Assembly (NCBI GenBank): GCA_935421135.1
Contig: OW285193.1
Coordinates: 7,310,496-7,374,495, forward strand
Direction: 5' to 3'
DNA length: 64,000 bases
From: Bugulina stolonifera
Taxonomy: Eukaryota > Bryozoa > Gymnolaemata > Cheilostomatida > Bugulidae
Both the position numbers and the translations under genes were made by a program. Positions 21,256 to 33,600 of the stretch are shown here, piece after piece (positions within the stretch are counted from its first letter, which is position 1; every line of letters starts with the position of its first letter). The notes under the pieces are model-generated. The model saw only the letters and a list, made by a program, of their open reading frames with translations, was not told where the DNA came from and did no database searches.

Positions 21256-24164
21256 AAAAGTCGGTGCTACCATTTATAACCATGTATGTTAACAATATCA
21301 AGGTTAAGGCTCTCGTGGATACAGGTTGTGAGCAGTCGGTGATGTTGGAAAGCTCTTGTGGACGAGCTGGACTGAAGCCTGGAGGTAGAGCGCGGATTGT
21401 TAGCATGTTGAATGGAGAGAAGACATCATGCAGTGGCACAGTGATGGCTTGCATGGACATTAATGGCAAAATACTCGAGGTGGAGTGCTTGGTGGCAAAG
21501 AGGCTAGTTAGAGATGCCCAGTTGATAGTTGGGATGGATGCTATACAACAGATGGGTGGAGTCATAGTAGGAAAGACAGTGGTCTTTGGAGTCGATAGTG
21601 AATCTTGCGTGGTTGGAGCAGGAGCTGTAGTTGACAGAATAGAGGTAGATGTGCCACAAAGGGAGAACAGCCGTTGTTTGGAACTAGATGATACAGATTT
21701 CTCAGCAAACTTCAATGGAGAGCGGTGGATTGTTAGCTGGAAGTGGAGCAAAGATGAAGCAGTACTAACAAATCAGAAGGCAATGTATGCAGTAGCGGAG
21801 GAACACAAAGACGAATATGAATCTGAACTGGAGAGGTGGATAGCTGATGGATGGCTAATGGAGCATGATGAGCACGTTCATGGAGCTGTCAGAGGCCTAA
21901 TACCACTGATGGCAGCCAGACAACCGAATAAACCAAAGAAAGTGAGACCGGTTATGGACTACAGGGAGTTAAACAGATGGCTAATCAGTAACCCAGGGGT
22001 GGACACAGCAGTATGCCAAGACAAGATTCGGAGTTGGCGAAAAGGAGGGCAAAATGCGTGTTTGTTAGACCTAAGGAAAGCCTATTTACAGATCCATATG
22101 GAGCGAGCATTGCAGAGATTTCAAGCTGTGAAGTTTAAAGGAAAGCTGTATGTGATGACAAGGATGGGATTTGGTCTGAGTGTTGCTCCAAAGATTATGT
22201 CAAAAATTTTAGACAAGGTGTTGTCCCTTGATGAGGAGATCAATGGTGGAACAGATCATTACATCGATGACATCTGGGTTAACATGGATAAAGTCTCAGC
22301 GGAGAAGGTTAAGTCGCATCTGAAGAAGTTTGGTCTGGAAACAAAAGACCCAGAACCCCTGTCAAGTGCACGCGTTCTTGGTTTAAGAGTTGAGTGTGAC
22401 AATAAAGGCACCTACTGTTGGAGGAGAGATGGACTGCTGCCGGATATGGGGGAACAAGTCACAAAACGAGAGCTCTTTTCTATTTGTGGAAAACTGATTG
22501 GACACTATCCTGTTGCTGGATGGATGAGAACTGCTTGTAGCTATGTAAAGAGACTGACCCAAGCAGCTGGATGGGATGAAATGATCTCAAGTGAAGCAGA
22601 ATCCATTGCTAGGGAGATAATCACTAGGGCTAAGGAGCGTGATCCTGTCAAAGGAGATTGGGTGGTCAAAGAAGAAACAAACTGTAAAGTGTGGTGTGAT
22701 GCTAGCAGCCTAGCCATAGGAGCTTGCCTGGATGTAAATGGAAAAATTATTGAGGATGCAGCATGGTTGAGGAAAGAAGATGACGGAACACACATCAATG
22801 TTGCTGAATTAGAATCAGTGCTAAAGGGTGTGACGCTGGCACTCAAGTGGGGTTTCAAGCAGCTGTCTGTGATGACTGATTCAGCGACGGTTTATAGCTG
22901 GGTCAAATCAGTGTTAGAGGACACAAGGAGACCTAAAGTTAGTGGTATGAGCGAGATGATTGTGAGACGGAGGCTTGGTCTACTAAGTCAACTGGCGGAG
23001 GAGTATCAGGTGAAGATATCTATTGATTTGGTGAAGTCCCAAGATAATGAAGCTGATGTCCTTACACGAGTACCTCAGAAATGGTTAAGAAGACCAGCAG
23101 TTGCCACTGGAATGACAACAGAGTGCAATATGGAGGCTGATATCCTACAGCTTCATAACAAGCACCATTTTGGGATTGATAAAACACTACACTTGGCAAA
23201 AAGGCTTATCGGGGCAGAAGTTCAGCGAGAGGAAGTGGAAAATGTGATAAAATCATGCCATTTGTGCAGATCTATTGACCCAAGTCCAATCACATGGGAA
23301 CATGGTTCATTGGAAGTATCTGACGTGTGGAGCCGCCTTGCTGTGGACATAACTTACATGGATGGAAAGCCGTACCTCTCATTGATTGACTGTGGACCCA
23401 GTAGATTTGCTATCTGGAGCAGCCTGGCGAGTGAGAATGCTGAGACGGTGGTCAAGGCGCTCAAGAGAGTTTTTCTGGAGCGAGGACCTGTCAGCCAACT
23501 ACTGTGTGACAATGGCCCATGCTTTGTGAGCTGGAAGATGAAGGAGTTTTTGGCAGAATGGGGAGTTGAACAAGTTTTTTGCTGTGCTTATCGACACTCT
23601 GGAAATGGGATTGTTGAACGAAATCATAGAACAATCAAAAGAGCTGTAGCTAGAACTGGCAGATCAGTAGAGGAAGCTGTTTACTGGTACGACAACAGTC
23701 CTTTGTCAAATGAAGTCGTTCCTGCTGAGACTTTGTACAGATACAGACCTAGATTATGGGGTGAGAAAACTGTTGCTGGCCAGAAGATCATTAACTCTGG
23801 CTTTAGAGAAGGTGATGTTGTATATGTGAAGCCACCAAACAGACGTTGCACATCTGTGTGGAAACCTGGCAGAGTGACTAAAATAGTGTCACATCACACT
23901 GTAGAAGTGGATGGAATAAACAGACACATAGCTGACTTGAGATATGGCTGGCAACCGGATTCTGGTGATAGAAGATTGGCAAATGACGAAGAGCACAAGT
24001 CAAGTGGAGTAGAAGTAGAATGGCTTCAAGATATGAATGGCATTGACAACCAAATGAATGATGGTGAACCAATAGAAGACTCAGATGAGGATGAAACTAA
24101 TATGCAAAGATCCACCAGAGAGATAAAGCTACCAGAACGTTATGGCACTTACTACACTCATTGA
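21147..24164 (+). CDS. pol: Retrotransposon Pol polyprotein: protease, RT, RNase H, integrase (1005 codons from first Met)
   Basis: Aspartic protease LVDTG (Asp at about residue 58). Reverse transcriptase with VRPVMDYRELN, LDLRKAYLQIH, MGFGLSVAPK and catalytic YIDD at residues 372-375. RNase H with CDAS (Asp about 518), NVAELES and MTDSA. Integrase has an HHCC zinc region (HNKHHFG, then CHLC) and a DDE triad at about D734, D788 and E824, giving the classic 35-residue D-E spacing. The C-terminal part carries a GPY/F-like module ending near RHIADLR. It is read in the -1 frame relative to gag, so expression probably uses frameshifting in the overlap; I could not identify a convincing slippery site. 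The Met at 21147 is only the first Met, not a demonstrated start. The frame is fully open, consistent with a young, possibly active element. Confidence 0.95.
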   Translation: MLQVQATWTYCKVVQESGKRERELISAGCAPHQQTIKKSVLPFITMYVNNIKVKALVDTGCEQSVMLESSCGRAGLKPGGRARIVSMLNGEKTSCSGTVMACMDINGKILEVECLVAKRLVRDAQLIVGMDAIQQMGGVIVGKTVVFGVDSESCVVGAGAVVDRIEVDVPQRENSRCLELDDTDFSANFNGERWIVSWKWSKDEAVLTNQKAMYAVAEEHKDEYESELERWIADGWLMEHDEHVHGAVRGLIPLMAARQPNKPKKVRPVMDYRELNRWLISNPGVDTAVCQDKIRSWRKGGQNACLLDLRKAYLQIHMERALQRFQAVKFKGKLYVMTRMGFGLSVAPKIMSKILDKVLSLDEEINGGTDHYIDDIWVNMDKVSAEKVKSHLKKFGLETKDPEPLSSARVLGLRVECDNKGTYCWRRDGLLPDMGEQVTKRELFSICGKLIGHYPVAGWMRTACSYVKRLTQAAGWDEMISSEAESIAREIITRAKERDPVKGDWVVKEETNCKVWCDASSLAIGACLDVNGKIIEDAAWLRKEDDGTHINVAELESVLKGVTLALKWGFKQLSVMTDSATVYSWVKSVLEDTRRPKVSGMSEMIVRRRLGLLSQLAEEYQVKISIDLVKSQDNEADVLTRVPQKWLRRPAVATGMTTECNMEADILQLHNKHHFGIDKTLHLAKRLIGAEVQREEVENVIKSCHLCRSIDPSPITWEHGSLEVSDVWSRLAVDITYMDGKPYLSLIDCGPSRFAIWSSLASENAETVVKALKRVFLERGPVSQLLCDNGPCFVSWKMKEFLAEWGVEQVFCCAYRHSGNGIVERNHRTIKRAVARTGRSVEEAVYWYDNSPLSNEVVPAETLYRYRPRLWGEKTVAGQKIINSGFREGDVVYVKPPNRRCTSVWKPGRVTKIVSHHTVEVDGINRHIADLRYGWQPDSGDRRLANDEEHKSSGVEVEWLQDMNGIDNQMNDGEPIEDSDEDETNMQRSTREIKLPERYGTYYTH

Positions 24165-24194
24165 CTTTGATGTGATCTTGAGATCATGGGGGAA

Positions 24195-24558
24195 TGTGAT
24201 GACTTTGTTATTGTTACAAGTTTGTGCCTAGTTGTGGTTCATTGTTTGTGTTGACATTATAAGCTGTGTTGATATATAAACTTGATGATGACGCTTGAGT
24301 TAATTTGGGCTGCCTATGATTGATAGGCAGCACATAGCAGTTTCATCATGTTATACACTTTACAATCATGTTGTTGTTTGCAAACAAGTGATGACGCATC
24401 ATAGACTGAATTTAGCAGCATTTTGTGATTCATATTTTGACGTAAACATATTGTAATACTTTGCTGCCTGCTATATAAGCTGGCTTTGAGAACACAATAA
24501 ATCAGAAGTCAAGTGAGAATAATCAGTGTAGTAACTGGACTGAGTACAACAGAGCACA
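24195..24558 (+). repeat. Right LTR
   Basis: 364 bases, same ends as the left LTR, with two substitutions by eye (near positions 33 and 244 of the LTR). Confidence 0.95.
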
Positions 24559-25327
24559 AAGAGAGGATGGGAGGTCATCGGTATCACAAAGAAAGGTTTC
24601 GCTTTGCAAGTAAGAACTTAAGTGACGAAGCATCCAGAAACTGAAAGTAAAAGATACTTAGCCTTTTACTGATCAGCCCGATTAATAGAGAGAAAATTAC
24701 TTTAGTGGAATCATGGAGTTTGAAGCCAACGATTATGATTCATGCACTAGGAGTAGCCTCTGCTGCTGGGGTTGGTCATGTGGAGCTGTACTAGAGTAGG
24801 GCCATAATGACCCTCGACTCATGACTTCTCGCTGAAGACCCATGTGGTGAGCAGCATCAACAACATAGATATTGTTATTTTGAAAAAAATTGAATCACAT
24901 TGCTTTTGCAGACATGGGCAGAGCTGCAAGTTGTGTCTTGATATATCATATACATGTATATTGTACAATGTTGTACTTATACTGACCTTAAAACTACCAC
25001 CAGCACTACATGCTTGTTCCATCCCATGAACAGAGTTCTGTACTCAGAGTAAGCTATATGGTAGAGATAGTGCCTCTCATCCTGCATGAGCACAACTAAA
25101 TACCAGCCATCGCTGCCAGAGAGGACTAGACCCAAAACTAGTTCATTATCAAGATGATCTGAATTAAGAATCAAAAGTAGGGTGAGCTGAAGTACACAAC
25201 CCAGCCAGTTAATACAACTGTACATTCTGTAGCAATTATAGACCTACAGTACATTATTTTGTAATCTACTATAAGTGGTAAACTGTGATCTAATAGACAA
25301 GTGCACATTGGTCATTCTTATAAGAAT

Positions 25328-25371
25328 GATTGTGGAACATGTATGTATACATACATGTACGTTCCACAATC
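25328..25371. repeat. Near-perfect palindrome
   Basis: GATTGTGGAAC, a central ATGTATGTATACATACAT and GTTCCACAATC form a hairpin in the exon 2-3 intron of unit C. Confidence 0.85.
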
Positions 25372-26352
25372 TTAAAGTCAATTATATTACAGAAATCGGT
25401 ACGTGTGTGTGCCCACACTGAAATTATCACATATGATGGGTTGGGCGTGTGAATAGGCCCCTCACATTAAAATTGTTTGGGGGTGAAAGTTAGTGATGAA
25501 CATAAAATGGCAGGAAGCTTCAGGAGGAAGTACATGTATGTTTTTTTGGAAAAATGTATTCGTTTGATTAGAAAACAAATTTATGGATTTTTATAACAGT
25601 TGGTACCACCTTCCCCCCCCAAGGCAACAGAATCACAAAAAAAGTTCTAACTCTCTTTTCAATTTTAAAAGTATCGTTGAGCGTCAGCTACACCTCCCTA
25701 ACCCACGTTTAATTTATTTGGAAGAACTGAGTCATGAACCATGAGTAGAAATTCCAAATATAGTGGGCTCTGACTCTTCAGCAATTCCAGTCGAGAGCCA
25801 GAAACAGATTGTAAACTCTGAGAGAGATGGCAACCCTTCTTGGTACAGGAACCTGTTGATAGTTCTTGCTTGGTTGAATACTGGCAGCTGCAATGTTCCA
25901 GCACCTGTTAGATTAAAAAATTAACATATGAATTCATTGGAATTAGTTTTCACCAAAACCAAAGATATTATTTCGGTAAATGCTCTTTGCTACAATTAAA
26001 ACAGGTGAAGCATTTTTTTTGACCCTCACAATAAACAAACTCTGACATTAGAATAGCGCTGGCTCATTCAGTCCTAGGGTCAGGTATCACGGTAGCGACG
26101 CAAAACACTGTTTATTTTGGGGAAAACTCATTTATTACTGCATTTTATACTCTACAGAGTAAGTTGAAAACCTATCAAGGTAATGTCTGACCTAGAGTAT
26201 GTATATGTACTTGTATATGCTAAACTAAACACATGTAAGTGTTAAACCATGCTGGAGGTCCAGTAACAGAGTTGCCTTCCCTTACCTAAAGTCCAGCAGA
26301 CCAAATAACCAGATATGAAGACCCACCAGGTAGCTGGCCTCCACCCAGCCAT

Positions 26353-27691
26353 GCTTACTCACAGCTATCACTGTAGAGATAATATTTCTCATTTATCGTA
26401 ATCTAAGTATGCTGTAATCGTGCTCCTAAAGTATTAATAATGTTGATCATATTGATTCTATTAGGCAGATCTTCCTTCCTAAGTTAACAAGGATTACAAT
26501 ATACATTGTACATATACATGTAGATGACTAATGCATTAGCTTATGAACAGGAAACAGTAGACATGGACATGGCAGCTATGTTTATATTTATAGGATGTTA
26601 GCATGCCCCTTTGATATGACCGCCTGCTATCTCATGCAAATAATGGCTGATATTGTACAAAGAATTTTAGTTGCACATGAAACAAGAAAAAGGTACAAAT
26701 AGGCCATGGTGGCAAGACCAAGTGCAAACCAAGACCCGTCCTTATCACCTGTGAATCTGCAACTGGTTTCACTAGTGTGACATCACAGTAGCATTGTAAA
26801 GAATAGAATAATCTATTATTTTTGATTGTAATAAAATCATCAATATAATGTCTTTTAATCTGGATGCTAATCTATCATCCCCTTACTCATTGGGAGAGGA
26901 TAACTTCTCAATACTTGTCATTTTCAATTGCATTATTTTGAGAGAGCATAACTTCTGTCTAAACCTAGCATTACAGAATCATAATTGTTTACATAACAAT
27001 ATACTATTACCTTCTAATAAAAGGCAACTCAAACTAATATTCTTTGGTAATTCATTGATTTATATAACTGGGATGTAAAAATGGAGCAGAAGGTGGTTAG
27101 AATGCTAAACTTTCATGCTGAAGGGTCCAGGTTCGAATCTTGGTCACGGCGGTGCTAGGAAGAGCATCCAGCGACAATTGCTTCTGTGCCTCAAATAAAG
27201 TTCTCTAAGTCATGCAAGCCAGCACCTTGCCAACTATAAAAGGTCATAGCTGCACTATATTGATGTGAGGAAAGCTTTAAAGATTCATTATGGAATAGTT
27301 ACATTGATGGAATTGGGAATTTTGCTATGTTGTAAGTGAAACAATCATTTAGTCTGGCCTTTACACCAGGTCTAACAAGTATTATAATTATTGCAATATT
27401 TTGTAACACAACATGGAATAAAATATCAGTGATTATGCTTGATTGACTGCACTAATAATATTGACAGCACATACGTGATAAATCAGTGTAAAGAAGTAAA
27501 CTTTCTACACGAAAAGAAAAAGTTAAATTGGCACAACACCTATGCTTTATAAATGCTACTTAGTCTCCTCTAATTTTTGGACATGTGAGTTTTCACATGC
27601 ATGATGACATCCAATATACAATATAAATAATATCTGAATACAATTTTTGGTCCCGATGCAATAGAAGCAGCATGCTAGATGCCAGTGTAAC
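26353..27691. other. Spacer between units C and D
   Basis: No gene is recognised. It contains a SINE-like stretch at 27070-27250 and two GAGAGGATAACTTC-type words near 26895 and 26940. Confidence 0.5.
27070..27250 (+). mobile_element. tRNA-derived SINE-like element
   Basis: An A-box-like TGGTTAGAATGCT is followed about 35 bases later by a B box CAGGTTCGAATCTTGG, the internal promoter pair of tRNA genes. The surrounding stem pairing is too poor for a functional tRNA. A tail with AATAAAG follows. Confidence 0.5.
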
Positions 27692-30600
27692 CTAGCCAGT
27701 ACACTCTCTGGAGGTGAAGTACAGATAATCAGCTGTCTCAGATAAGTCTGGTCCATAGTCTAAGTCAGTTGTGTCGTTTATTTCACAGTCTTCAATTGAT
27801 GTTTGGTAGTTGACAGAATAACAATCCTTGTCCTTTACACACAGACCAACACATTTTGATGCTGATGAAACCATGACAGTTGATTGGGTATGATTAACCA
27901 ATCGGTGTGCAGCTACCTTACAGAATACCATCTGTTGTCTTCTATCTTCAGCTACTTTCTTGGTTGGCTCCAACTCATCCGCTAACAGTGTTAACAAAGT
28001 AACAACATGTGCACATTGTAAATATAACTACATTATGTTTATTCTATCGATATTAGTGAAGTAATAATAGTGGACAGTAGCAATATTATGTTTTGATCAC
28101 GCAAGAATTGGCAAAGTGGTAATCCCGCCCAAATAGATAACAGTATGTTTCAACCTTGTGATGTCACAGGGCTTCACTCCTATGACATCATAAGGTTTTA
28201 CCTGTGTAACAACTTTTACACATGACCCCCAATCATCATCAAATAGAGGGATTGAAACAGATTTAAATAGAATGACTACATGATAGTATCAATTCTGCTA
28301 AAGCACTAACGGATTAAAATATGTGCAAACTGATATATAGTGACATCACAAAGCTTCGCAATCGTCCTGTCACAAAGTTTTACTAATGTGACATCACAAA
28401 ACTTCCTAAATGTCTCATAACAATCTGGTATAGTGTACCTGTAGAAACTTAATTGTTTTATCACCCAAAAACTGTCAACTGCTGTTTGTTTACAAATAGA
28501 AATAGGTACACAGAACAGCAATGAAACAAACTCAATTGGTCAGTTTAGAAATGGCACTATTTTGGTAAAAATAATATATCACAAACATTAGCTCACCTAC
28601 CATTACAAGGAAAACTTTCAAAATGACTCATATCTTCTCCCATCTGCTCCAATGTGTCCCAGTTAACCAGGTTTCCTTGATCTCTACAGCCCAACCCTGT
28701 CACTTCCTCTCCAGTCATCTCTCTGTCCCAGAAGTTGATCCATGCTATCTTCCCATAAACTAGCTGATTCACATCTAAATCTCCCACTAAAAATATTATT
28801 GGTATTACATATTTTATATATAGAATAGGACAATGTAATTTAATTATTAGCATAAACTAGTGACCTTTTAAGGCGAGACGCATTTTACATTTTTATTGAC
28901 TTCTAATATTTCGATGTATGTCCATATATTATCATCAGAGGATGATGTATGGACATACATCGAAATATTAGGAGTCAATAAAAATATAAAATGCGTCTCA
29001 TCTTATTATTCATTCTTAAGATACTTGCTCGCACCAACATTTTCCAATAGTGACCTTTTATATTCACAGACTTGAAATTCAAAATATTGGCATGTTGACA
29101 GTAATTTACGGGCATCTCGACTGGCAATAAAAATAATATATTGTTTATAATGCACTCATATTGACAATTACTCGAGCATATGTGTATAGTGGCTAGAGTA
29201 GGTAGCCATGGTCTATACATGGCTTATTGTACGTAATATATTTGATATAATTCCAACAGCATTCATGTGCCAAAATAACAATAAAGTGCTGTAGTTTGAG
29301 CTAATCAAGGATAGCGAATACTTTGTCCACATGAAGACACAAGGTCGGTAGGGAATCCTTGTTATGGGTTACACCGCATCTATATAACTATTACAACATT
29401 GTTCAGCAGCTGTTTTTTTCTACAACACTGTTCAAAGGAAAAAATTTAAGCGGCAACTACATGTACTCGTAGTATGTTATATACTTAGTCATGAAATGAT
29501 TTGACTTACTATAACTGTCCTGTTCTTGTAACATGAGCAATGCTCCAGGACCTCTGACTATCTTACTGGTTGGTAGTGATTTTTCAACATAGAGTCGTAG
29601 CTGACCAAATACCCCGACATCTGTGTACCACTGTAATGGTAAGGCTAGATGCAAATCATAAGGTACCCTTTCTTGAGCAGCAGCATATTGTGGTGTTTCG
29701 GCATGCTAGTCATTTCCAGTCTCTTATAGACTGCCACACATAACTAACTCTACATGCCCACAGTTACAGTGCATTATTCTTACATGTGGAATATCAATTA
29801 ACTGTCTGGCTCATGTGTTATTATCATCAACCAATCATGTTCTTTGTACTTGTTTATTGTTGTTTTTATGCATACGCATTGTTATGACAAGTCACATTAT
29901 GATATTAATCATTCTAAGTCCTTTTGCCTATTATAAGTAATGACAGATGTCTTGGATAATAGTAGTTTTTATATATAATCTTTCCCACATGCTTGTAAGC
30001 CCTTTTTGTAAATGGCCGATCCTTTAAAGGTCGGACCTCGGGCACTTTTCAGCCATATTGTTACACAATTTCTGGGGCCGATACCTTATCGTCCCACCCG
30101 ATACCCTATCGGGATTTTTACTGGAAACTAGATTAGTATAAAAGCCAGCACAATTATCTATGCTAGTCAGTCATCGATTGCACTCTAATAAAGCAACATC
30201 TCTTAACTCAACCTGCAAGTCTTACTCTTGCAGGCAGGCAGCTCCAGCCTTGGTCCCCTGGACCTTTAGCGCCTGAGCTCGCCTGAGCTCGTCCTCATAG
30301 TCCTCATACTCGTATAAGACTCTTACCACACTCTTGATGAGTATAAACATCGGACCTTAGTCGATCCTTGACTCTTCAATGAGCCTAAGCATCGAGTCTA
30401 CGTCGCCAGTTCATTATTAAAAACTGCTACACTCTTAGGAGTATAAACTATCGGACCTACGCCGACCCTTGACTCTTTCATGAGCCTAAGCATCGGCCCA
30501 CGTCTTCTACAACACTAATAAGAGCTTACATAACTGTTCACTTTTTATGTAGTGGTGGAAGTACAACCTGGCAGCCCACTACCACTACCAAGCACTTCCC

Positions 30601-33600
30601 ACACTCGTGCCAATATCGGCACCGGTGTGAGCAACCCATAGCAAAACATTACAATATTATACATGTACTGTAGGTATGTATACTTCGCTAAAGAACTCCA
30701 TCTGGTTAATGTAGAGATCTGTTTATTGTCTGAATACAGTGCAGTATGTGACATCGTATCCAGTGTTAAAAGGACATACCTACATTTTATATACATGTAC
30801 TAGTCTAGTGCATGAATTTACGGTAAGTATCACACTGACTTTTAAACTACCACCAGTACTCCATGTAAAGCAATGCTTGTTCCATCCCATGAACAGAGTT
30901 CTGTACTCAGAGTAAGATATCTGGTGGAAGAAGTGTAGTTCATCCTGGATGTAGACCTCCATCTGCCACCCAGAGACAGCTATTTCAAAGCCGATCAGTA
31001 GTTCATTACTACTGTATGCTGAAAGAAACAGTCTACATATTTCTTGTGTCCAGTTGAATGTGGTAAAACACAATTTTTTATTCAAGATAAAAAATAATTA
31101 ATACCACATATAAAGTGGAGCTTGCTTAATTCAAACTCCAAGGGGCCACCATTTTTGGTTTGAATTAACCATGAGTTTGATTTGCGTGATCACCTAATTG
31201 TGTATACATTACATTTTGTTCTATTCGCATAATACTATTCCTATTGTACATGTAGGCCTAGTTGTATGTACATGGATGCATGAGTTTGCATTTGCTTCAA
31301 CTGTGAATATACATGTAATTTGAGGAATGCAATTTTTATCATGAAAGCTTCCTGGTTAATAAAACTGGTACTGTTTATTACGGTCAAAGCTACAACACTG
31401 CAGATCGGCAACAAGTAATGGATCAAATGTACAGGATAACAGTATGAAACTAATTGGGAGGATAACTTCAAACTTGAGATACGCTGGAAATAAGAGAGGA
31501 TAACTTCATGTTTAAGTCAAAGCCGTAGCTATGCCAAAGATATCTTTGGTTATGCCACTGCTATTTTACTACGACTATGTTCTAATAAATCTTAGATCCC
31601 AGGCTTTTAGACTAATTTATCTGGCTTATTTGACCAACAAGTAGTAGCAAATGCTTTCAGCTAAACGATTGGAACATCCTTTCAGGCTAGGCTGATTCAA
31701 ATCGTGTTGAATTTTAAACTGAACAGCTTACTAGCAGTTTATTTCCAATAAACGGCTATGGATTTAAATTAAAATTGGAAGCAGTGCTCTTTGGGGCTTA
31801 GCATTAATACATTTACTTAGTATTTATTATAACTCAATGAAAGAAAAGTAAGCTGTAGGAGTTTGAATTATACATAATAAATCCGAATTATATATAGCCA
31901 TTTATATAGTGCTCAGCAGGGACCAAGGTTAGTAGTTTGAACTATCCAAGTTTTTGAATTAACCGAGGTCGAATTAAGTGAGTTCCACTGTACATTGTAA
32001 TTAACTATTATTTATATAAGCTCACTGTACCATGTTTGTAGGCTGTCAGATAGTTTTTATGGATTATGGGTCTCACAATAAATACAATTGACACATTAAT
32101 AATAACTTATACGATGGCCGCATGACGTACTACTGTGGCTAATATTTCACAATTAATAATGTAGAAATCAAGCAACGCTATGATACACACAATATTTGCA
32201 ATGATGGAGTCATCTTGCCTCAAGACACAATGTAAATCAATAAACACAGCGATGCAAGATGTGGATTTGCGACCATTTCTTAAAGACCGGCAGTAGTTCA
32301 ATATCTGCACATGTATGTACATAATATTTACAATGTATATTGCACACACGATATAAATATTGAATGATATGGCAAACATGGTGTTATTTCGCTATTATGC
32401 TTAATACCAGCCTATGTATCAAAACTCCAATAAAACTGTTTGAATTAATTTATCCTAAATAATTGATATAGTTTACGATGTATACTATGCAGCATAACAA
32501 ATAAAACAATTCTATATAATTAAAGTGAGTTGGTTGCTTTAGTATAGATAGGGTACCAGTGGAGGCATACAGCAAACACATACGCATGGTCTTGCAGCAA
32601 TGACGCAAGTTATCTGCAAGGACGTGGGTTCGAGTCCCGCCAACGACCTGGAGGTTTTTCGTCCCAAAAAAGGTTTTCCCTTTGTGCCATATCGAACTAT
32701 AATAATATCCAGCTCTAGGAGCCATGGTGGCCCCTCGACTAGCTCTGCTATTGGGCAGCCACGTTAAAGAATTGTGTTTGGCGCCACGGATATTATATTA
32801 TTATTATTACAAAGAGAGAAATAGAGATTATAGGACAACAGTAAGGATGAATACAGCTAATAAGGGTGTTCATCGAAATTTCTAACAAACGTTTTTGTTG
32901 GAATTCTCCGGAGAAGCAGAACTAAACAAACAATCACATTTCTCAGGCTCTAAAGCACATATTATTTTCACATTGACCAGCTCTGTGAACTATGCAGATG
33001 ATTGTAGAACCAAAGACGAGGGTATATTTTTATCAGGGTTACAATGTCTAAATAGCATGAACAAAGGTTTTTAAATGCTAATAATGCTCTAGGCTACATG
33101 AATGCTAAGTTTAATTTCAGAAATTTTGAAAGAGAGAAATGATGGAGCGTACGTGTATATTGTATATTAACCTATAGGGTAGAAACACTCAGATATATCC
33201 AAACCCAGTGCTCTCAGCAGTGGTTGGTTCAGAAGTTGATAATAGTTACTGGCAAGAATCAGTTTCCTCACCTTGACTAGAAATTCCGAACAGATGAGGT
33301 TGTAGACCTTCTGTAATTCCAGCTGAGAGCCAGAAGCAAATGGTAAACTCTGAGAGAGATGGTAACCCTTCTTGGTACAAAAAACTGCTGATAGCTCTTG
33401 TTTGGTAGTAAACTGGCAATTTTAATGTTCCAGCACCTACAAATGCCATGCAGCTTAGCATTATAAAAATCACAATTTATAGGCTTCTCTAAGAAAGCTC
33501 AATTTTTGACTTATTAATACTAACGCATGTAAGAGCAAAGACCTGAGTCCAAAGCAAAACACCATCTTGTTGTTGGAAACCATAAGGCATTGACCAGAGA

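Larger units (their letters stand above)
20160..24558 (+). mobile_element. Full-length Ty3/Gypsy-type LTR retrotransposon
   Basis: Two 364-base LTRs flank gag and pol frames, with a 5-base target duplication AAGAG at 20155-20159 and 24559-24563. I count two mismatches between the LTRs, which begin TGTGATGAC and end GAGCACA. The order protease, reverse transcriptase, RNase H, integrase is Ty3/Gypsy-like. A purine-rich ATGGGGGAA precedes the right LTR. No standard TGG-starting primer-binding site directly follows the left LTR. It sits antisense in the exon 3-4 intron of pseudogene unit C. No envelope frame is present. Confidence 0.95.
16780..26352 (-). pseudogene. Pentraxin-PAN gene, unit C, inactivated
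   Basis: All six exons can be placed: 26286-26352 (signal peptide beginning MAGWRPATWWVFIS), 25740-25904, 24987-25158, 18174-18294, 17760-17945 and 16780-17069. Two coding lesions break it. Exon 3 is 172 instead of an expected 182 bases: ten bases present in sister copies (TAAAGCAATG on plus) are missing near 25011. This shifts the frame and destroys the pentraxin Cys-x-Thr-Trp signature. In exon 5 the TCA serine codon of the sisters is TAA at 17902-17904. The exon 2 donor is also weak (GTTCAT instead of GTRAGN). The exon 3-4 intron has swollen to 6.7 kb through a solo LTR with a nested insert and a complete retrotransposon. The PAN exon is still open (95 codons), so a short product from it cannot be excluded. 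Confidence 0.85.
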
